The notes under the pieces were generated by a model, which worked only from the letters and a program-made list of their open reading frames with translations, searched no databases and had not been told where the DNA came from. This document shows, one piece after another, positions 22,677 through 33,268 of a DNA stretch of 64,000 nt (positions within the stretch are counted from its first letter, which is position 1; each line of letters opens with the position of its first letter). The DNA comes from Heterotrichella gracilis. Lineage: Eukaryota; Sar; Xanthophyceae; Tribonematales; Xanthonemataceae. Position numbers and translations under genes: made by a program. The stretch is from positions 92,062 through 156,061 of the forward strand of contig JAULBX010001003.1 in assembly GCA_032358255.1 (NCBI GenBank), in the 5' to 3' direction.

Positions 22677-25600
22677 ATGGTCAGCCCCAAGTATCAGAGG
22701 CTGGGGACGGACGCGTTGGATGAGCTGGAGCTCGCAAAAACCTCCAAGCCCGTGGCAAATGGGGCGCTGTACTCCAATGCAACGGTACGACGTACGAATA
22801 GCGCGCGTATTCCACGTGTACCCAACTCTTAGAGCGTAGAGCCCTTGATCGGCTCTGAACACTTTGGTTTTAGCTCATGATGAACGTCTGGTTTCCTGCA
22901 ATGTGGTTTTCTAGTGCTGCTTTGGGCGCAAGGTGTGATCCAAGGTTTTCGAAAGGCACGTTCCCATATGCATGCATATGCTCCACACGTCAAACCTTTG
23001 ACTGCCATCCCGTCGCCCACCGGCGCCAACCCATTTGCCAACCCCAAACCCTACCCAAAACCCTCCTGTCCCTCCCTCCTTGCAGGTTCAGGTTGAGGGT
23101 ATGCACTGCAGCTCATGCTCAAGTGCAGTGGAGAAGACCCTAAGGTAGGGTGACCGCAGGTAGTTAGTAGGGTATTTGCAATTGCAAGCACAGCCAGGCG
23201 AGTAGTCACTGTGGCACATATTGCGCCACCCATATCTATTTTGCCAGGTCATGTACCATTTTTTATACTGGTGAGTTTCGAGGCCAGCTGTCTGCTTGCA
23301 CTTGGAGAACCCCTTCTTGGCGTCCCACACGCAACCGAGTGCTGACCAATACATGCCACTCACATCCAGTGTGGCATGCTCCCGTTTGGTGCATTCATGC
23401 CCATGCCTGCACGGTGTGCACCTACATCCCCATCACAATGCACTGGACACGCCACCGCTGCTACGGAGCTCGCAGCGCCACCTAAAGTTTTAGGGTAGAG
23501 TGAGGGGTAAAGTACAGCACACTTTGCACAGGGGGCAGTCTGCACCGCCATGTGACAGAATCCCAGAAAATTTCTCTCTATCGGGGGCCATGCCGCAGAT
23601 TTTGTTTCGCATTTCCTGAGCCCTCGGGCCCCCCTTGTGCAGGAGCCTGTCTGGTGTGCAGAGCGCCACTGTGGACCTGCTGGCGGCACTGGCCAAGGTG
23701 GGGGAAATTACGTTAGCGAGTAGCTAGGGGGAGGGTGGGGACGGGGTGGGATGGGAGGAGTGCAGTTGACAATGTGGCGGGAGAGGGGTTGGGAAGGGCG
23801 GCAGATTGATGCATGTACAACGGCATGGGGGTTTGGGGGGCAGCAGACCAGTGCACTCTCAAGTGTGGGTGGGCGCCAAGGGGTGGAAGGGAGTGAGCTG
23901 AAATTTAGGGTCGCAGCATGGTGCACCCACCCTATCCCCGCACTGTTGTATAACTCCCCTGCCCTGCGTCTCTCGCCAGGTGGAGTATGATGGTGACATG
24001 GTCTCGATACAGGAGGTGCTGGAGGCGATTGAGTCAGCGGGGTTTGGGGCAACCCTAGATAGCGTGACTACCCCGCCCACAACTCTGCAGGTGAGCAAAC
24101 CCTGCTGCAGGGCTTGGGCATGCTCATTGGCCTTGTGCGGTTCTCCCCTTCGTCTTAATATGAAAGTATTTGATCAAGATTTGAATTAAATCCCGCATGC
24201 GATCCTTTGAGACCCTAATAAAATCGTTGCACTGGATAAAACCGTTGCACGTAGGAAATGCACCGCACTCGCTGCTCTAAACACCCTTGCCCACAAATCC
24301 TACCCCAAAACCCTGCTGCAGGCTGTGCGCCTTGAGCTGGGTGGCTTGCACTGCTCTGCATGCAGCAGCGCGGTGGAGACTGCGCTAAGGGGGGAGAAGG
24401 GGGTGGTGAAGGCGGGGGTGGCGCTGGCCCTCAATGAAGCCAGGGTGGAGTTCGACCCCAGGGTGACGACAAAGGTAGGGTTTGGGATTGGGGGTGAAGG
24501 GTTTGGTTGCAGTACATTATTGAGGTGTCATTGGCGTTTGGTGATGGCTTTTGGGTTGTGTCCTGTGGTTGGCCGGCAAGGTTGTGAGATAGGGTGTGGT
24601 GAAGGCGGGGGTGAGGCTGGCGTTTAACAAGGGTAGAGTTTGACCCAAGGCTCACTATAAATGTAGGGTCAGAGTTGCTAGGGTTTGGAGTCTGGAAGTA
24701 CTCATGTAGGGTTTTGTGGCGGCGCTAGCGCTCAGAGGGGCACAGGTAGAGGTTGGCCAGTATTTATTGCAGAGGGTATGGGATGTAGAGTTTGGGGTGT
24801 GGGTTGCGCTTGGGGGTAATGAGGTGCATGTGGCCTTTGACTCATGGATGTCCTAGGAATGTTGTGGGAGGGGTGTCGGGTAGTGGTGTTCATGGCAGGA
24901 CTAAACGCTGACTAAGGGTATGTGTTCATGGCGCATTCTTGCACGAAAGGAGCCCCAAACCCTGACCATGGGTTTTTCGCCTGCAGGAGGCGCTTGTTGC
25001 TGCCGTTGAGGATGCGGGCTTTGAGGCGCGGCTGGTGGCGGCGGTGGAAAGCGACGAGGTGGCGCTAAAGGTAGGGTTTAGGGTTTGGGTTCTCAGGTCA
25101 GGGTGGCTAGGGGTTGGTGCCTCTGGTGGCGGCGGTGGTGGAGCTCGACGAGGTGGCGCCCAAGCTATGTGGAGATATGGAGGCAGGTGAATCCAATGCA
25201 ATGATTATTGGGACCCTAGCAAGGGTTTGGGGTCAACATAGTCTTGGTCAAGTGAGGCAAAGTTGCGGGCATGACGTGCCGGGCCCTGCATGCCTGTCAT
25301 TGCTCCTTTGGTTTGTCTTACTTGTAAAACATCTGTTCATGGCCTGCCTGGCCATCTCCGCACCAGTCTCACACACCTACGCACAGGCACCCTCCTTCTC
25401 TTCCCATTCCTTGACCCCCCACCCCTTGCAGATCACGGGCATGACCTGCGGCTCATGCTCCGCTGCTGTGGAGCGCGCACTGGCGGCTGTACCTGGGGTG
25501 ACATCGGCGGCAGTGGCAATCATGACACATACTGCGCAGGTGGGTGCACCCAAAACCCAACCCTGCTCCCTCTAGATTGCGCGTGTGGGTATCGTTACAC

Positions 25601-28600
25601 ACGGGGCGCAAGTGGGTGCCATCCTGAACCCTACAACTGCGTCGAAATGCGGGTGGGCAGCGGGGCGCAGGTGGGCGGCAGGGTGGACGGCCTGCAGGAG
25701 GTTGGGCGTGCACCACCCATGCAAAATTGTTGTGTGGCGACCCAAACCACGCTTGCGCCAGGCTGTGGGTGATGGACCATATCCTCAAGGGTAATAAGAT
25801 TATAACAGGTCCTATTGTTATCTGATTACCCTTGATATCCCGCACTGACCGGGCCTTATTTGGTGGTGCAATTCCTAGGACGTGCACCATCTCCCATGCT
25901 GCCCAGACTGTGCTTGCTGGCCCATTTTCAATATGTCCCGCATTCTTGCCTTTTGCAGGTGCATTTTGACCCCAGCGTGACGGGGCCTCGACACCTTGTG
26001 GCGGCGGTGGAGGATGCGGGCTTTGAGGCGGAGCCAATCATTGGCAGCAGGTGGGTAGGGTCTGGCTGCGGTCCTTGGCAGGATTAGGGTTATGCAGCTA
26101 GGTTAGCAGGGATTGATAGGGGCTGAAATCAGGAACTGTCTGGCAGAGTTGTGTCTGACATGGTGACCTGACGCAGCCTTGTCCAACACAGGCAACACAT
26201 ATCATGCATGGCAGAAAACTGGCTAAATACCAATGAACTGCTGTTTACCGTACTTCAACCACAACTGCAATCTGAGGAAACCTGGCAGATCCTTGACCCC
26301 CAACCCCTATCCCCAGGGATCGCGTCCGGGACCACAGCCGGGAAGACAGCGCCCAGTGGTGGCACCTCTTCAGGTCATCCTGCACCTTCACCATCCCCGT
26401 CTTCCTCCTCGCCATGGTCTTTCCCTGGGTTCCGGGCCTCAAAACTGCCATCAGCGTTCAGATCCTGGGGTTCCCAATCAACGAGCTGCTCAAATGGGCC
26501 CTGACCACCCCCGTGCAATTTGTGATCGGCTGGCGGTTCCACCAGGGGGCGTACAACGCGCTGAGAAACGGGAGGGCCAATATGGACGTCCTGGTCTCCC
26601 TGGGCACAAATTCCTCCTATTTCTACTCCCTCATCTCCATTTTACACCACCATTTCGCGATGCACCACGTGACCGGGAACTACACCCCCACGGATTTCTT
26701 CGAGACCTCCGCCATGCTGATCACCTTCATCCTGCTGGGGAAGTATTTGGAATCTGCCGCAAAGGGGAGGACATCGGAGGCCATCACTGCACTGCTGAAC
26801 CTGGCGCCACCCCTGGCCAAGCTTGTGACCCTGGATGGCGAGGGGGTGGTGGTTGATGAACAGGAGATCCTGACTGCGCTGGTGCACAGGGGGGACGTGC
26901 TCAAGGTGGGTGGGGAGGGGAGGGGTGAACTGGCGGGTTGGAAGGTGGCGGTGGTGTGTGTGTGGTGTAGTTTGTGCACATGTGTGTCTGGGTGGTGGTG
27001 TGATGGTGGCAATGGTGGTGGTGGTGGAAGTGGTTGGTAACAGGAGATTCTGACTGCACTGGTGCACAGGGCGGACGTGGGCAAGGTGGTGGGCGGGGTA
27101 GGGAAATGGGGGCTGTGGTGGTGGCGGTGGTGTGTGTGGTTGTGGTGCTGGGCTAACAGGAGATCCTGACCACCCTAAAACCCTGAACAAAACCCTTCCA
27201 TCCTCGCAGGTGCTCCCTGGCGCGCGAGTCCCCACAGACGGCGACCTGCTATCCCCAGCCGCCCACCTGGACGAATCCATGATCACGGGGGAATCCGCCG
27301 CGGTCCCCAAATCCAGCTCTGGGCCCGACCGCACCGTGTTGGGGGGGTCGGTAAATGCTGGGGGCGCATTTCTGATGCGGGCCACCAGGGTCGGGTCGGA
27401 GACAGTATTGGCGCAGATTGTGGGGATGGTGGAGGATGCACAGGCAGGCAAGACCCCCATTCAGGCGGCTGCAGACGCTGTTTCGGCTGTGTTTGTTCCG
27501 GTGGTGGTGGCGCTGGCGGTGGGCACGTGGGCGGTGTGGTGAGTGGCGGCGGCGGTGGTGGTGGTGGTGGTGGTAATGCTGCTGTCTAAATACACTGCCC
27601 TGTGTGGCGCAGATGCTGCTTGAGTAACTTAAAACCTCTACATCTAAATAATGTGACATTTACATTGATATATGTTTTGTTTTGGTAACTTGAGCCTGGC
27701 TACCTGCTCATTGATGCTCCTCAAGTTCTTAAACAACCCCAAGGAAAACCCTAACAGAAACCCTCTCCTCCACACGTATATGGTCGGCCTGTGCGACATG
27801 TACCCCGCCACCTGGCTGCCCTCCTCCAAACCCTAAACCAAACCCTACACAAACCCTCTCCACGGCAGGTACATGGTCGGCTTGTGCGACATGTACCCGG
27901 CCACCTGGCTCCCGCAGGGCGAAACCCTACACAAATTCTACAAAACCCTAACAGAAACCCTCTCCACCGCAGGTACATGGCCGGCCTGTGCGACATGTAC
28001 CCCGCCACCTGGCTCCCCGAAGGCCACACAAAATTCCTGTTCGCACTCCTCTTCGGCATAGCGGTCCTGGTGGCCGCCTGCCCCTGCGCCCTCGGGCTTG
28101 CCACCCCCACAGCGGTCATGGTGGCGACGGGGGTGGCTGCCACTAATGGGATTTTGATCAGGGGGGGCGACGCGTTTGAGCGCGCGGGGAGGGTGCGCAC
28201 GGTGGTGTTTGACAAGACGGGCACGCTGACGCAGGGCAAGCCGTCGGTGGTGGCGTCGTGGGTGGTGGACCCTAAGGTAGGGTTTTGGGCATCATGGCTG
28301 CCATAATGCCATTTGGTATGGCAGGGGTGGGGTTGGGGGTGCAATCGGGGGTGTAATTGCTCTGCGCATGGTGAGAGGCTGTGGTGTTTCCTGTGGTTGC
28401 TGTGGAGGTTGAGTACCTCTGTAGCAGTGCGAGTGTGCCACTGGCACTAGGCTTGAAGCCTCTTTAGCAGAGTGTACATATGAGCCCATTTGCACCCATC
28501 ACCCATCCCCTTCCTCTCCTTTCCACCCACTCCCCTTCCCCCTTGCAGCTTTCGCTCCCCGACATCCTCCTCGCGGCCGCCTCCCTTGAGGCATCCAGCG

Positions 28601-31168
28601 AGCACCCGCTGGCTTCAGCCATCATGGACTGTGCACACACCCACTGGACCCTATCCCACCCCCAAGAACCCACCGCCTCTGGTGCCGGTGCTGATTCGCC
28701 TGGCCCTGATTCGCCTGGCGCTGAGTCAGAGGCGTGGTCGGCGGCGTGGTCGGCGCCAGGTGGCGACGAGTCAGGGGGGTGGACGGCGGGGGGGAAGCAG
28801 GGGGTGGTGGGTGGTGGGGGCAAAGCGGGGGGTGGGGGCCGGCGCATGGACTGGCTGCGGCAGGTGTCGGAGGTGGAGGTGGTGGAAGGTGGGTGGTGGT
28901 GGTGGTGTGGTGGAAGGAAGGTTTGGTGTGGAAAATCCTGGGGATTGTGGTTTGGTTGATGTAATGGGGATAGGGAGCATTACATATGGAAGGCCCATCA
29001 TGATTGCACATCCTAGATAGGGTTGGGCAAGGCGCAGAAAACCCTACGTAAGGGTGTATGGATGACACCCTACCCTGTGCTATCCTGACAGCTGCGTCCC
29101 CACCTCTCCCCCCACCCTCCATCAATGCGTGTTGCACCCCCACTGCAGGTGCTGGCGTGCGCGGGTGGGTACAAATGCCCCACCCCTCCTTCTCGTCGCC
29201 CCCCACCACCCCCACCTCCGCAGCCGCCACCCCCCACCAGGTGAAGGTTGCTGTGGGCAACAAGCGGCTGATGGTTGAGGAGGGGGTGGAGGTCATTCAG
29301 GAGGTGGATGAGTACATGCGGGAACAGGAGGTGGGTGCGGGGTGGGGGTGCGGAGATAGGGGGTAACTGCAAAGGCGGGATGACGCTTTTTGTAACACAT
29401 ATCTTTGTGGGGCTAATTGATGTGCTTTCTATTGTTCCAATGCTGCAGTCTTACCCATTGTCAACTAGTGATACCTCCGACCCACAAAGATGTGCACACA
29501 TCACAAAGATGGTCACTGGATCTGATCCTGCCAGATTTTCCTGGTGATCACTCATGTTCGCATGAAGCATCAAAACTGAAGCAGGGAAAAAAATGTCAAG
29601 AACGCACAAAGCGCCCGGCCCTGCATCAACCAATCTCTTCATCCCTCGCATTCACACGTTTGCAATCTCGCAGAACGGCGGCGCCACCTGTGTGCTGGTG
29701 GCAATGTCCGGCCGCCCCGCCGCAGTGCTTGCGCTGTCAGACGCAATCAAGCCTGAGGCGCGCGGTGTGGTGGCGGCACTGACAGCTCGGGGCGTGCAGG
29801 TGCGTAAACAACCCCATACCATACACAGTACAGTTCTCCACTCAAAGTTACAAGATTTATGCACAGTGACCCATCCATTGGTGTTGGTAGTTGATCAACG
29901 ACTGGGTAGCCGAACCTATCTGCTATGCTGCAAAAAGCAAACATCATGTAAGTCTGGTTTACTTTGATTTTGGCAGATCACATCACCTAGGCTCACCAGT
30001 CTTACATATGATTCCCCTCCCGCTGTGCCCGCAGGTGTGCATGGTGACGGGCGACACCTGGCGCACAGCCCGCGCGGTGGCGCAGCGGTTGGGTGTGGGG
30101 AGCGTGCTGGCTGAGGTGCTGCCCTCAGGGAAGGTGAAGAGGATCAAGGTGCGGTGGGAGGGGGTGGGGCCTGGCAGGGTGCTCTGGACGGGCGGAGAGG
30201 AACGGGCACGTTCATTGATAGCTGTGCGATATGTTATGTAATGAAGCATTGTGCTCATTGCTGAGAAATCATATGTGGCTCACTTTCATATTTCTTGCAG
30301 TTATGTCCTCGTTGGGAGCTTTGTTCGAACTGCAAAATTGTACATGTGCATCACCTGCCTGTCTGTTGTAGTACGACACCCCTTCTCATTACCGCAATTA
30401 TTTCCCACTCCCCACTGCAGGAGCTCCAGCAAACTGGCAAGGTTGTGGCCATGGTTGGGGACGGTGTGAACGACTCACCCGCCCTGGCGCAGGCCGATGT
30501 GGGCATTGCCATTGGCTCGGGTACAGATGTGGCCATTGAAGCAGCGGACTTTGTGCTCATGCGGTCAGGTAAGGGGCAGGCTGTGGTAGTGGAGACAGTG
30601 GACAGAAAGGCGATGCCCTCTGCTAAATTATTGCGTTATTGCAGCGCACGTGCTTTATTTTTTTTCAGCTGGCTGCATGACAGCTTTGAACGGAGTGAGC
30701 GAATCATAGTCCAATGATAACTATTGTATACACTTTCAGTTAATAGCACATTGCACATTTGTTAAATTTATTCTGTTTATCGCTTCCTCATATGTCTAAT
30801 TTTTTACTTTATTGTTCATTGTTTAATTCATTATTTGTTAAATGATTTATTCTGTATATTTTACCTCCGACTTATTCATTATTTTATTCCCGCGCGCAGA
30901 CCTGGAGGACGTGCTGACCGCCATCGACCTGTCGCGCAAGACCACCGCGCGCATCCGCCTCAACTACTTTTGGGCCATCGGCTACAACGCACTCACCATC
31001 CCCGTGGCAGCGGGCGTGTTCTACCCCCTGCTCCACGTGCAGCTCCCCCCCTGGATGGCGGGCGCAGCCATGGCGTTCAGTTCGGTGAGCGTGGTGATGT
31101 CATCCCTGGGGCTGAGGGGGTACCGGCGGCCGCCACCTGTCATGCGGGAGGTGGCGGTGGGCAGCTGA
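22677..31168 (+). CDS. P1B-type copper-transporting ATPase with three N-terminal HMA domains, 17 exons
   Basis: Exons: 22677-22784, 23086-23144, 23643-23697, 23980-24090, 24322-24474, 24987-25070, 25432-25539, 25959-26050, 26317-26905, 27210-27538, 27973-28276, 28549-28888, 29149-29330, 29674-29799, 30035-30148, 30421-30568, 30900-31168; 1056 aa. Three metal-binding domains carry GMHCSSC (Cys44/47), GLHCSAC (Cys122/125) and GMTCGSC (Cys196/199). The ATPase core has TGES (about 479), the Cu(I)-type CPC (599-601) inside a membrane helix, DKTGT (phosphorylated Asp643), SEHPL (681-685) and GDGVND (931-936). All key residues are intact, so it should pump Cu(I) out of the cytosol, like plant RAN1/HMA7 or animal ATP7. 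Exon 12 adds a Gly/Ala-rich linker of about 80 residues in the nucleotide-binding domain. Several introns and the 3' flank carry copies of exon edges. Confidence 0.95.
24600..24668 (+). repeat. Copy of the end of ATPase exon 5 in the next intron
   Basis: gaaggcgggggtgaggctgg, then agggtagagtttgaccc and an atgtaggg donor-like end, parallels exon 5 at about 24408-24480. The copy sits about 190 bp downstream in intron 5 and is diverged and frame-broken. Confidence 0.85.
25118..25163 (+). repeat. Copy of the end of ATPase exon 6 in the next intron
   Basis: ctggtggcggcggtggtgga, then gacgaggtggcgcccaag, parallels the exon 6 end at about 25031-25070 (ctggtggcggcggtggaaag then gacgaggtggcgctaaag). 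The GT donor has been lost in this copy. Confidence 0.85.
25584..25622 (+). repeat. Copy of the end of ATPase exon 7 in the next intron
   Basis: The exon 7 end (gcaatcatgacacatactgc, then gcaggtgggtgca) is echoed as gtatcgttacacacggggcg, then caagtgggtgcc, 66 bp downstream. The donor-like GTGGGT is kept. Confidence 0.75.
27038..27167 (+). repeat. One long and one short copy of the end of ATPase exon 9 in intron 9
   Basis: Exon 9 ends aacaggagatcctgactgcg, then ctggtgcacaggggggacgt and gctcaag|gt. 27040-27090 repeats this with a few changes and an AAG|GTGG end. 27155-27166 repeats only aacaggagatcctga. The exon-like longer copy keeps a plausible donor. Confidence 0.9.
27779..27917 (+). repeat. 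Two copies of the start of ATPase exon 11 in the preceding intron
   Basis: Exon 11 starts gtacatggccggcctgtgcg, then acatgtaccccgccacctgg. Near-identical copies start at about 27779 and 27869, with 94- and 90-bp spacing across the three. The second is preceded by CGGCAG and is a competing acceptor; using it would add residues and then shift or stop the frame. Confidence 0.93.
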
Positions 31169-31298
31169 GGACACGCAAATGGGGAGATGGGCCTGTGGGT
31201 GGGACACAGCGTCGCGACCCCAGGTACTATACTCTGGGGGAGATGGGAGGAAAAGGGGGGAGATGGGAGGAAAAGAAGGGGCAATAGAGTTCATTCGC

Positions 31299-31396
31299 CA
31301 TGGCGTTCAGCTCCGTGAGCGTGGTGATGTCATCCCTGGGATTGAGGGGCTACCGGCGGCCGCCACCTGTCATGGGAGGTTGCGGTGGGCAGCTGA
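31299..31396 (+). repeat. Duplicate of the ATPase 3' coding end, including its stop
   Basis: 31069-31168 and 31299-31396 align over their full length with a handful of substitutions and a net 2-bp loss. Both run from catggcgttcag through gtgagcgtggtgatgtcatc to ggtgggcagctga. The duplicate lies 230 bp downstream, outside the coding region. The 2-bp change breaks its frame just before the stop. Confidence 0.93.
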
Positions 31397-31888
31397 GGGC
31401 GGCACATGGGTTATTGGGTGGCGCCATTTTTGCAGAGCATTTCTTTCCTTTCAGCAAAGTGGGGCCCATTCGCCATGCTGGGTGGAGGATGCGTCGGGGT
31501 GTGATCCCCAGGGGAGCTGAGCTGGGTTGGGATCCCCGGCGCACCCGGTGGGGGCTGCGGGGGATACCAGCGCCCATCGCCCACCTTTGGGCGGTGGGCG
31601 GCAGTAGGTGCCTGAGGCCCTAAATGGGTCCCATGCAAGGGGGTGTTCAAATTCGAGGTGGGGGATGTTGGGACCCAGTGCTACCCACCTTAGTGGTGTG
31701 TGCGCCGGGGGCTGCCGGTGGGTTGTGTATTTGTGTGTGCGCCAGCCAGTCAGCTGCAGAGCAAGCATGAGAGGTGGAGCCATGTGGCGGGTGTGCTGCT
31801 GTTTGGGCCTAGACTAAGTGTGTGAGTTTCTACTTTGGCTTGAGTGGGGTTTGTTTGTATTTCAGAAGAACACGGTTGTGAGATGCGC

Positions 31889-31930
31889 GTTGTGCCTGGC
31901 TGCCACCTGTGGGCGTTTCCTTTCTTTCTC
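31889..31930 (+). repeat. Dispersed repeat, second family, copy 2
   Basis: cgttgtgcctggctgccacc, then tgtgggcgtttcctttcttt, matches 18991-19033 and the minus strand of 63381-63424. Confidence 0.75.
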
Positions 31931-33268
31931 ACTTCTCTTCTTAGAGTCTGGTCTCAACTGGTTGCCACACGGCTTTGCTTTTCAACAGCGACACATTGGA
32001 AGCAGAGAGGCATACTGGTACCACTGACTAGTCAGTACTGTGACAGAGCGATAGTTGAGGATGAATTTTGTTTTGTTTCCTTGTTGTTGAGGGTGAAAGG
32101 GCTGCAGTCTACTGTCACACTGTGGACCAGCATAGGCCTGCAGGCACACTGGTTGTCACCCATGAGTCATGAGGCACCACACGCCGTGACGGTGAAAGTA
32201 AAAAGAAGGTTGTAAAGAAATCCCTTCGAAATTTGAGCCAGAAAGATCAAGCAGGAGCTTTGAATGTACCATGCGAACATGCGTGATTCGAACTCCTGAC
32301 CTGCCAGGCAATCCAGCGTACTCCACGTCAGTATATGCTAGGGTGGCTCCTACTTGCGTCAGAGCACCGGAAGCTCGGCACAGCGGAGAGCTTCGTTGCC
32401 TGGTATCTTTCTGGCTGCCCACTACGTGTTTTTCGTGGGTTATATTACTTGTTGGGCGATGGATGCATTCCCCCAAAACGATCAGACTTGACAGTGTCCC
32501 AGACACACGGGATAACTTATTGGCCGGGCGGTGGGATCTTATAAGTCAAGTTGTCAGAAGTGTCAACCTGCGTACTAGAAGTCACAACCTTGCCAAACAT
32601 GGTACCGGTTCTGGATATTTGTGGTAGGTTGGTCCAACTTGGTTGCTTGGACATCGAACCCGTGTGATGATAGAAGTGGTAAAGAAAAAAAGTCGGACCA
32701 CACTCATCAGCCCATACTATCGTTACAACCCCGCGATGCATGCAATGTGGCTGGGCCCATAAAAGTGGATAGAAGTAGGGTAGCTGCTAAACCATCCATT
32801 ATCCCGATGCATGCATGCATGTGCGATCGAAACCTACGTAACAATCACGCGATATGTACTTGCTTCTGCACGGCTGTGGTAGCGTGAATTTTTTTACCCC
32901 CAAGCACACGTAGACAAGGTGTCGCCAGAGCGTCTGTGCACCCGCACACCAAACCGTGTACACACAATAGGGTTAGTAACCCTGGCCGCGAGCTCACCCA
33001 CCCCCTCCACGCGCAGGTTCATAACTTTCCTTCCTGGCTTGATTTATCAAGTTTGCTGGTCTCACCCCGTTTCGACGGGCGGCTAAGCTCTCCTTCTACC
33101 GGTACTCCTTCAGGCGGCAGGGGCCGTACGGCCGTACCTTAACAACACTGCCACTCAAAAGTCACAGAGACCACCGATGTCGTGCGCCAGCCTCGGGGGC
33201 TGGACGTACCCTCTCCATGCCCCTATTTCCCCAGTGTGAAGTCAACCACTCCTTGAAAGCCTGCTGCC

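Larger units (their letters stand above)
31169..33268. other. Intergenic region after the ATPase, with a gene-end copy and dispersed repeat
   Basis: 31299-31396 is a copy of the last 100 bp of the ATPase coding sequence. 31889-31930 is a member of the second dispersed repeat family. Alternating ATGCATGC tracts lie near 32736 and 32808-32820. No other gene could be supported; tRNA-like B-box words near 32283 did not fold into a tRNA. Confidence 0.5.

Noticed and set aside
26642-27460. 272-codon minus-strand frame over ATPase exons 9-10
   Set aside because: Antisense to a gene with full motif support; Pro/His/Thr-rich shadow.
32271-32345. tRNA-like B-box word (gattcgaac / gttcgaatc) on the minus strand
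   Set aside because: The bases around it do not form a paired T-stem, and no acceptor stem or anticodon arm could be drawn.
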